From Acanthochlamys bracteata (Eukaryota; Streptophyta; Magnoliopsida; Pandanales; Velloziaceae), in assembly GCA_019914995.1 (NCBI GenBank), contig CM034137.1:5111155-5175154 (forward strand): a stretch of 64,000 nt of DNA, written 5' to 3'. Under the pieces are notes generated by a model. The model searched no databases, was not told the origin of the DNA, and worked only from the letters and a program-made list of their open reading frames with translations. Positions within the stretch are counted from its first letter, which is position 1, and every line of letters begins with the position of its first letter. Both the position numbers and the translations under genes were made by a program. Below are positions 56,455 to 64,000 of the stretch, piece by piece.

Positions 56455-56498
56455 CATGTGTATATATGTATCTATATGTATCTATATATGTATAAAAT
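56266..56498. repeat. (TA/CATA/TGTA)n microsatellite
   Basis: Long alternating purine-pyrimidine tract. Both plus-strand frames across it encode Tyr/Ile repeats and are not genes. Confidence 0.95.
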
Positions 56499-57385
56499 AG
56501 ATCCGGAAGAAAATGCTAGTGAAGAATGGACACTTGGAGATTTCCATGAAAAAGCTTCAATTCTTCAAGCAAGAAAATCCTTGATTTATACAAATAATCA
56601 GGGAGAGCCTTCTATGAGAATTTCAAATTACCATTATGGACGAGCTCAAACTGATGATATCGATGATGATGACTCGCTCAGAATGGAAGAAACCATAAGG
56701 GCAAGATCTTCTACAAGTTGTAATCAATGAACAACACAGTTGATTATTCATTGCTTGAAAAAGATATAATCATAATTCCTTGTTCGGATAATCCTGAACA
56801 AAGAATCTATGATAACACGTTCGTAAAATCATATGACGAACTTTGACAACTAGAAAATCAACTGGAAATACCAGAAGATGAATACCTTTACTATGATATA
56901 GATAAAAATATACGTAAAGGAATTTTAGTAGACACAACTGAAACAGAGTTTAAAGAAAGAAATTCACTTATTCAACAAATATGGTCAGCTAGGATAAAGC
57001 TAAGACTTTCTGTTGAATGAATACAAGCTGAAATTAAAACGAAGAAACATAAACCTTTTTCACAAGAAGAAAAAATTCGTTTCAATAAATAGCTTGAAAG
57101 ACATATCAATTAAGCAGAAGAAATTGCTTAAAGATATAAAACAAAAAGATTTAGAGAAAAAATTGGCTAAATGGAAGCCTGAAAGTTCTGAAAAGTTAAT
57201 AGAAAATTTTGAAAAAAATTTTCTAAATCTAGACTGCCAATAATTTTGAGGAATTATCACAACTATCTTATAAAATGAAAATTCCTTCCAAAGATGAGAA
57301 ATCAAAAGAGAAAGAAGATATTTTATCTCTCTATGATAAATCTGAAAACCAAACATATGTATTATTTTATTATGCTATTTGATGA
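56499..57385 (+). pseudogene. Endogenous pararetrovirus copy 3 (5'-truncated)
   Basis: It begins right after the microsatellite with [20 protein letters not shown] and runs to TGA in SSCNQ (stop about 56,728-56,730). A second frame starts inside that stop (ATGA overlap) with [13 protein letters not shown]. It is closely similar to copy 4 at 59,090-59,625 up to about 57,000, then continues beyond the point where copy 4 stops, into a Lys-rich helical stretch (57,013-57,243). Premature stops are present in the second frame. The viral assignment is by link to the movement-like segment of copy 4. Confidence 0.6.
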
Positions 57386-57399
57386 TTAAGAGATCTGCA

Positions 57400-58400
57400 G
57401 CGCTTGAAGGATTTGCAGCTTCACTTAAACCTTCGGCAGGTTTATAGTATTTTTCAGATTCTTTTAGAGCTTTATGATAAGCTCCATTTAAATCTGATTT
57501 TGTTGTTTAATGTAAAGTTCTCTAAATTGCTCAAGTTCTTTTATCTTTCTGGTTAATTTAGGTTTTTCTAAATTTAACCATTCTACCACATGCCATTCGT
57601 TTTTTGACATATTACTATCTGAGGTATGGATAAATATCTGGATTTAAAGAACATTTGTTTCATCAGCAAATTCCCTGTTAAAGGGGTTCATTATAATTGC
57701 TGATCTTCGAGATACTATGGAAGTAGGATGATTTAAATCTATCACTAACTTTCCATAAAATTCTTGTAAAACCTAAATTTTCCTTAAAGTCAAGGTGTTT
57801 TCTCTAAAAGGGATTTTAAATCTTCTATCTAGAAGATGACCATATCTAAATGGAATATCTGTAATCATTCCACTATGATATGCTTCTCTTGGAGAGAGAT
57901 AAACTGGTGAGTTTACTGTAAACTGGTGTTCACAGAAATCTACCTTAACGTCTAACCCCATTAAAAATGAAATTCTTGATTATAATTTATGACATGCTCA
58001 TAGATTGAGGAATGTTAGTTCCTTCATCTATAGTTCCTATATCACTATCTGGATTTTCGTCAAAACTATAATGTTGATGGTAAATATTAAAAGTTCCACC
58101 ATAGTCTATAATAATTCTTGGAGTAGATTGTAGACTATAGTCTGGACTTTCTATACTATCTTCATCTTCATCAGAAGATGTCTCTAGGAGAGTATAATAA
58201 TATTTTGAAGATCCTTCCCTTTGAAGTTGAAGAGGCGCGATATGTACAATATCATGACTTGACATATCTTCAAATTCTACAGATTGTTGGTCCTGTGGAC
58301 TTTCACACAAATCTGTTGGTGATCTTTCTTGTTCCTCGGGATCTGTCCTATTACATAGTTATGTATTTCAAGGACAGTAACTGGATCAGCTAGAAGGATA
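57400..58400 (-). pseudogene. Inverted block of unknown, probably viral, coding sequence
   Basis: On the minus strand, 58,310-57,987 is open: an acidic, Ser-rich protein part (SSDEDEDSIESPDYSLQSTP). 57,961-57,773 is open (SPVYLSPREAYHSGMITDIP, FRYGHLLDRRFKIPF). It continues in frame after a stop with RRSAIIMNPFNREFADETNV and NEWHVVEWLNLEKPK to about 57,500. It lies head-on between two plus-strand pararetrovirus pieces, and its codon use and decay look similar. I do not recognise the family. It may be a different portion of the same virus inserted in inverse orientation. Confidence 0.45.
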
Positions 58401-58499
58401 ACGACAGGTTGTACCTAGAAGTTGGCTTTCACGCCTTATGAGCGGCGAAAAATAGTCAACAAGTTCAAGAACAATAAATTATCAAGATCGTAGATCCAG

Positions 58500-59330
58500 A
58501 ATCCGATATCGAAAATTTAAGACAAAATGATCTTCAAATTCTAAATCCCAGACAGATTTGTCAATAGGGTAATTTAGGTTATTGGAAGCCAAAAACGCAT
58601 TTTGTAAAGAAAAGACAAACTTTAGAAGTACAGTGTTTAGAAGGAGAAAAGAAAATATTCAAGTTCTAAACGATAAAGCTGTGCAAGAACTAACTAGCCG
58701 AGGCTATAAACACCTACATCTAGGAATGATGGTAATAGCAGTTAAAGGTTATGATAAAAATTGGAATGGTGGTAGAATCTTGTTATATTTATATAACGAT
58801 ACATGGACTGACACCAGAAAAGCAATGATTACTACCAAGGTAGATATGTCTTTAGAAAGAGGCATAGCTTATTGCTGTCCAAATTTTATAATTGTAACTA
58901 GAGAAGCTGGAATAATTAAATTGGTGTAAAAACCAAAGTTTATGAGTCCAATATAAAAGGTTCAAACCTTTTCTTTGTAATATGTTTCCTAGGAAGACTC
59001 ACCAATAATGGTACATTACAATATAAGCTTGCACCTGATGAAGTTATACAAGGTTTAACTTCAGTTGGTATGCAAATCGTATTACCAGATAAAATAGACC
59101 TGGAAGAAAATGCTGGTGAAGAATGGACACTCGGAGATTTTCATGAAAAAGCTTCAATTCTTCAACCAAGAAAATCCTTGATTTATACAAATAATCAGAG
59201 AGAGCCTTCTATGAGATTTTCAAATTACCATTATGGACGAGCTCAACACATTGATGATATCGATGATGATGACTGGCTCATAATGGAAGAAACAATAAGG
59301 GTAAGACCTTCTACAAGTAGTAATCAATGA
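58500..59330 (+). pseudogene. Endogenous pararetrovirus copy 4: movement-protein-like frame
   Basis: 58,582-58,929 carries the recognisable core: VQELTSRGYKHLHLGMMVIA, a W-containing strand, VDMSLERGIAYCCPNF. This resembles the 30K-type movement domain of badnavirus/tungrovirus-like polyproteins. A frame change near 58,925 leads to FLGRLTNNG (about 58,990), shared with the locus at 12,107-12,139, and then to 59,070-59,330, ending PSTSSNQ. A competing frame near 58,540-58,640 suggests another shift at the start. The product would move virus between cells through plasmodesmata; here it is disrupted. Confidence 0.65.
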
Positions 59331-59644
59331 ACAATACACTTGATTATTCATTGCTTGAAGAAGATATAATCATAATTCCTTGTTCGGATAATCCTGAACA
59401 AAGAGTCTATGATAACACGTTCGTAAAATCATATGACGAACTTTTACAACTAGAAAATCAACTGGAAATACCAGAAGATGAATACCGTTACTACGATATA
59501 GATAGAAATATACGTAAAGGAATTTTAATAGACACAACTGAAACAGAGTTTAAAGAAAGACATTCACTTATTCAACAAATATGGTCAGCTAGGATAAAGC
59601 TAAGACTTTATGTTGAAAGAATACTAAGCAAGGCGAGGACCTAA
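59327..59644 (+). pseudogene. Endogenous pararetrovirus copy 4: downstream frame, 3'-truncated
   Basis: Starts at the ATG of an ATGA overlap with the preceding stop and is open for about 105 codons (MNNTLDYSLLEEDIIIIPCS ... RIKLRLYVER). It then runs into unrelated sequence from about 59,627 (AAGCAAGGCGAGGACCTAAATT). Probably the N-terminal part of the next viral protein. No known domain recognised. Confidence 0.5.
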
Positions 59645-60680
59645 ATTACGGCATAGATACTAAGCAAACGTCCGAATCACGGTATAAATACGTCTGCTCT
59701 ATAACGGACCAATACGTTGCGAAAGCGATAGAGCTAGAGAGCAACAAATACATGTGAAGAAGAACCAAAGTAGCTTCATATGATGTAGATAATTCAGATC
59801 TACTATAAATAAGAAAGTATTCAGCACTTCATCACCCAAAGATCTAACAAGATTAATCACAAGTAGTGTGAAATTATATCAAGATTAATAAACACAATAT
59901 AGAACAAATGAAGATAAAAATTTACGTGGTTCGGTCTCAATAGAAACCTACATCCACGGAAAGAGAAATAAATATTTTGGCCATTAATGTGAGAGATACA
60001 AAGATTTTGACCATAGAAATAATTTTAGATAAAGCTCTAAAACATAATAGAAACTCTCCCAATCACTCTCTCTCAAAGAGATAAAACTCTCTTTCTCAAC
60101 AAAATAAGATTCAAACAACCACGATAAATCAACCATCTACACTTCTACCAATAAAGAGCCTTCTAGAAAAAAATAGAAATAAAAAACAAATAATAGAAGA
60201 GATAAAAAAAGAAAACTGTCAAAAAATATGAGAAAATAGTCTAGTGCGACCAGTGCGATCATAGAAGGTCTGACAGAATTGAAGTATGTCAGAAAAATCT
60301 CAAACATAATCGCCCAAAGCTCAAAAGAGGTCATACAATATCATTAATTTTTTGAGGTCGATAACAAATCGATTATGAACCTTAAACTTGGTCGTTTAAA
60401 GTCGAAATTTAAGACAAAATATTACAAACATTCAAAGAGACGTTATATGACTAGCTATTGGTGAGAAGCAAAAAAAAAAAAAAAAAAAAAAAGAAAAGAA
60501 AAAAAATCAAAGAATTATAAAGAATTTTTAGTAAAAAAGTTACTGTGCGTATTATAGAACTTTATTTAGAAAGTCGAAACATAAACACTTTTTACGATTA
60601 AAAAGTTATTTAATAAAAAACCACCCATATCGATAGGTGAGTAGGGTCATGATCGTCAATTAGTAACCCGTTCCTTCCCG
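59645..60680. mobile_element. LTR debris and AT-rich spacer
   Basis: 59,795-60,010 is the second copy of the LTR family at 33,365-33,620 (minus strand): ATTCAGCACTTCATCACCC, ATCTAACAAGAT, TTTACGTGGTTCGGTCTCAA, CCTACATCCACGG. A pure A run lies at about 60,472-60,492. No gene is seen. Confidence 0.5.
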
Positions 60681-60685
60681 CCTGT

Positions 60686-60693
60686 TATAAATA
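60686..60693 (+). promoter_or_regulatory. TATA box of the DHFR-TS gene
   Basis: TATAAATA lies about 30 bases before a likely transcription start near 60,720, followed by a CT/GA-rich leader. It is the best TATA element upstream of the coding start. Confidence 0.5.
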
Positions 60694-60868
60694 TTAAAAC
60701 AGAGCAAGTCAACTTCAACTGTAGTAGTCTTCTTCACCTTCTCCAGATCCGCTCTCTCATGTCTTCTCGTGTATGTGTTGAAGAGTTAACCAGGGAGTGA
60801 GTTAGATAGAGAAAAAGAAAAAGAAGAAGAAGAAGAAAAAATCGAAGAAAATTTTGGCTTTGGGACAA

Positions 60869-61673
60869 GTAATTATTGTTTTTTATCAGTGAGCATGCGT
60901 ATGGTTTATTAGTTGATGATGGTTGCTGGTACTAACGCTTATCGAAATGTTTATTTAACTTTTTTTCTTTGGTTTTATAGTTGAAGTAAATCTCTGGAGA
61001 TTTTCTTTTGAGATGATGAAATTTCTTGAATCCGGTCAAAAGTAAAAGTACTAGTTTGTTTCTTTCAAGTTTGATTCTAAATTTGGTTATGTAATGGAAG
61101 AGGCTCTAAATTAGTTTTGTTTCATGAGCTTTTTTATGGATTTAGCTTTTCATTTTATCATGCTTCTTTTTGGGTGTTATAACCACACTCAAACCATATT
61201 TTCAATATTCTTTTAGGAGCTTATGGGCACTCATTCTCCTAATTCATCTCTATTGATTAATCTCAAAGTAGTTATCAGGACTTTTTCATGGGGTAAAATT
61301 TTGTGGTTCAGATGTTGACATTTAGGATATTCGGGTCCTGAACACCGTCATTCAGCAATCATGTAATTACATGTTAAGTACATTATTTCTTGTATAAATT
61401 ATTCATTTCTATCATTCTTCATACTTAGCCTGTCGTCTCAAGACTGGAGTTCTGTTATATTTCTAGGTACCGATTCAAAGCCTTCTAAGAAAAGCTACAT
61501 GACTAAACATCTTTTCCTTGATTACTGCATGCCTTCAGAGATGCTTTGTTCGTCCATTTATTTGTTTTTTTTTTTCCCCTTCAGTTATTGCCATCTCCTG
61601 TGTGAATTTGCTCCTTCTACATCGGAGTTGCTTGACCTTTGCGACAATTTCCAAATTCTACTGAGCTCATCAG
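60869..61673 (+). other. Putative leader (5' UTR) intron of the DHFR-TS gene
   Basis: Donor GGGACAA|GTAATT at 60,868/60,869 after a purine-rich leader. The candidate acceptor is CATCAG|G at 61,673/61,674, 28 bases before the ATG. The sequence between is T-rich without an open frame. Leader introns are common in plant housekeeping genes, but other acceptors are possible. Confidence 0.45.
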
Positions 61674-61701
61674 GCATAATTTCTCTTCTAAGTTTCTAGT
61701 T

Positions 61702-63932
61702 ATGGCTGGTGATAAGTTGACAGTCACTTCAGACAGAAATGTAGAATATAGTACCCGGCGTAACTTTCAAGTTGTAATGGCTGCTACCAGGAACTGGGGC
61801 ATAGGAAAGAATGGTGGCATGGCATGGGATCTGCCTACGGACTTCAACTTTTTCTTGGACATCACCTTGGCCACATCAGACCCTGCAAAAATGAATGCAG
61901 TCATTATGGGCAGGAAATCATGGGACGGTACACCCGTTATGTATAAACCGTTGCCTGGTCGTATTAATGTTGTCTTGACGCGTTCCCGAAGTTCTGATAT
62001 TGCTACAGAAGAAAATGTTGTTACCTGCGGAAGCCTAAGTTCTGCCTTAGACTTGCTTTCTGCAACCCCCTATAGTTCGTTTATTGAGAAAGTTTTTGTT
62101 ATAGGAGGTGGCGAGGTATTGAGGTGAGTGGTTTACTTTTTGGATCTTTTGTCAATCATTGGTTTTCCCTTATACTTTACTAACAACATCTTAGCTGCAG
62201 AGAAGCATTTTATGTACTTGAATGTGAAGCCATTCACTTCACTGATATTGAGACAGAAATTGAATGTGACACTTTCATGCCACCAATTGATACTACAGTT
62301 TTTCAACCATGGTACTCTTCATTCCCCATAGTGGAGAATGGCTGTAGATATTCTTTTGTAACATATGTACGTGTGAGGGGTTCTGTCGCTGATCTTCCTG
62401 CTCTTGAAAATGGTGAAAAGACTGTTCATAGCTCCATTATCGAAAACTTTGAATTTGAGAGGTTCACTTTTCTTCCAAAAAGAATATATGAGCGGCATGA
62501 GGAGTTTTCTTATCTAAGGCTTGTTGAGGATATCATAGCTCATGGTGCTCATAAGAATGACAGAACGGGGACTGGCACACTATCAAAATTTGGATGCCAG
62601 GTAGTCCTACCTTCTCATTGAATGGCTATAGAAAGTAGTGCAGCCTTTTGCTAACATCTTATCATTTAAAACACAGATGCGCTTTAACTTGAGGAAATCC
62701 TTCCCTCTTCTCACAACTAAGGTATGTGTTTTGTCCTCATAAAATCCTTAGCTTCTAAATGAACTAGGCAGTTCCATAAGACAACTGTTCTTTATTAGGT
62801 ATGCTGTTAATAGCAGGGATGATTTTGCTTGAAATAAGATTTGACAATGTTAAAAGTACATGTTAAAAGTTGAAATGTCCCTACTCTGACTCTTTTATTT
62901 TATGCACTAATAAGAGCTTCAAGCAACTCTAGCAGATCAACGATCGGAGTTGTTCTCTCTGTTGCATGTGTGTCATGCTTTTCTAAACATTTCTGTTATC
63001 TATTTTTTGCAAGAAATTTCTTGTTAGTGTGGTTCAGTTATGTTGTTTGCATTTCTTGTTTTTTCAGTTGAGTCATGTGTAGAAGTACATCTGTATCTAC
63101 TTGGTATTGTCCTTGGATAAGCCCCACAGTTTTATTTCCTTTGCAGAAAGTGTTTTGGAGAGGGGTTGTCGAGGAGCTTCTCTGGTTCATCAGTGGTTCA
63201 ACAAACACGAAGGTCCTCCTATACATTTTCATGTTTATGTCTATGCAAGTTCTCCCTTTTGTTTAATTACCTATCAGACATTTTACATTGGTCTTTAGGC
63301 AGTCTTTTGGATGGATGTGAAGTTAAAGGGATGGAAGTTTGTTTAGTTGAAACCTTTTGTGTATTTGTGGAAATGTTTTGACTTTTTATGTAATGACGGA
63401 AAGATATGATCTGATTACCAACTTTAGGTAGCTGCAACAAGAGGCAGAACTTTTGATTAACTGCATGACCAATGCATATGAGAGTGATTGATTGGATTCA
63501 GGATGTTGAAGTTACTCTTTGCTGAATGTCTACTTAACGTGTGCTGAAAGCATTTTATTGTTTTAGATCTGATCTTATTCATTGGTGCACAAAGGATTGA
63601 TGACAGAGTAATGTACTCCTGTGGATGAAATAATTTCAGATCTAGATGATAGATATCTGATGATAGATGTTTATTTCAGGCGATGCTTGCACTAATTACT
63701 GGTTTTCAAATATGCAGATTTTAGAGGAAAGGGGCATTCATAAATGGGATGGTAATGCATCAAGAGGATGCCTTGATGGGTAAGAACTGTAGCTCCAATC
63801 TTGATGTTGTCTATAAACTACGTGAAGCTTTTAGCTGAAATCAATGCCCTCCTACAGTGTTATTTTAGCATACAGGGAAGTAGGTGATTTAGGACCAACA
63901 TACGGGTTCCAGTGGAGACACTTCGGTGCTGA
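61702..63932 (+). CDS. DHFR-TS: Bifunctional dihydrofolate reductase-thymidylate synthase, 5' part (six exons; gene continues past the window)
   Basis: Makes tetrahydrofolate and dTMP. Coding exons by splice sites and frame: 61,702-62,123; 62,201-62,600; 62,677-62,721; 63,147-63,212; 63,718-63,779; 63,858-63,932. That is about 356 of an expected 520-560 residues. ATG 61,702 (MAGDKLTV) matches the usual plant start. DHFR domain, residues about 20-200: [66 protein letters not shown] domain: [20 protein letters not shown] (dUMP-phosphate Arg), [40 protein letters not shown]. The catalytic Cys exon lies beyond the window. All introns are GT-AG. Oddities: MAWDLP and SWDGTP where the family has (L/P)PWxLP and TWESIP, and a changed segment after WDGNASR. 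It could be a diverged paralogue. Two frames within 63,038-63,381 are intron noise. Confidence 0.93.
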
Positions 63933-64000
63933 GTAAGTTCGTTATTAGTTTTTGCATCATGGAATTTTAGGATTCTTCTTTATAGTATTTGTGTTTTTAA

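Noticed and set aside
56178..56500. Tyr/Ile-rich open frames before the pararetrovirus copy 3
   Set aside because: Microsatellite translation that happens to run into the viral frame; the viral part starts at about 56,499.
60472..60492. Poly(A) run as the tail of a processed pseudogene or LINE
   Set aside because: No gene body or LINE sequence to its left; LTR debris instead.
63038..63381. Short frames overlapping DHFR-TS exon 4 on both strands
   Set aside because: They read through splice sites of an intact exon or are antisense to it.
1..64000. tRNA, rRNA or CRISPR loci
   Set aside because: No cloverleaf or rRNA-like block was noticed; tRNA-Met-like strings are retrotransposon primer sites, and the tandem arrays lack regular spacer structure.

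Overview
This is plant nuclear DNA, very AT-rich by eye. The evidence is a spliced bifunctional DHFR-TS gene (the fused form is shared with protists, but the intron pattern and company here are those of a flowering plant), initiator-tRNA-Met primer sites of LTR retrotransposons, FAR1-type Mutator-like elements (MULEs) and fragments of endogenous pararetrovirus (Caulimoviridae). I cannot name the species. Almost everything left of about 60.6 kb is mobile or viral debris. The one apparently live host gene is the DHFR-TS gene that enters at about 60.7 kb and runs off the right edge. A second host gene, an AHL DNA-binding protein at 55.0-55.5 kb, is frameshifted and truncated.

Layout. 0-11.6 kb: nested, decayed Ty1-copia elements on both strands, a MULE transposase scrap at 2.7 kb, one hAT-like MITE with a near-matching 8-bp target duplication, and small tandem repeats. 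11.9-14.9 kb: a decayed pararetrovirus locus (movement-protein-like, then capsid-like with two Cys-rich motifs) followed by a probable pregenomic-RNA promoter. 14.2-16.1 kb and 26.6-28.7 kb: two diverged direct copies of one unit made of that promoter region joined to a Ty3-gypsy gag/protease remnant. 16.1-25.5 kb: a TRIM-like element, a 2.1-kb LTR with polypurine tracts, an interior with splice-like signals, and a short-LTR copia element whose pol stops inside integrase. 25.7-26.6 kb: an unidentified open frame ahead of the second promoter copy. 28.7-34.9 kb: LTR-like scraps and unassigned sequence.

34.9-55.0 kb is a MULE nest. Element D (about 36.3-39.4), element C (39.6-42.25), element A (42.93-49.07, terminal inverted repeats of about 1.35 kb) and element B (49.43-55.02) lie almost end to end, with a transposase scrap E at 35 kb. 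A, B and D carry related FAR1-type transposases in different states: A nearly complete, B lacking the SWIM-finger region, D reduced to its two ends. 55.0-60.6 kb: the AHL pseudogene, a (TA) microsatellite, two partial pararetrovirus copies with a conserved ATGA stop/start overlap, an inverted block of unknown coding sequence, and LTR debris. 60.7-64.0 kb: promoter, leader intron and the first six coding exons of DHFR-TS.

The most interesting points are the pararetrovirus promoter shared by two unrelated coding modules, the graded series of MULE deletion derivatives, and a DHFR-TS copy that departs from the usual family sequence at positions that are normally conserved. Coordinates of repeats and exons were aligned by eye; identities were not computed.
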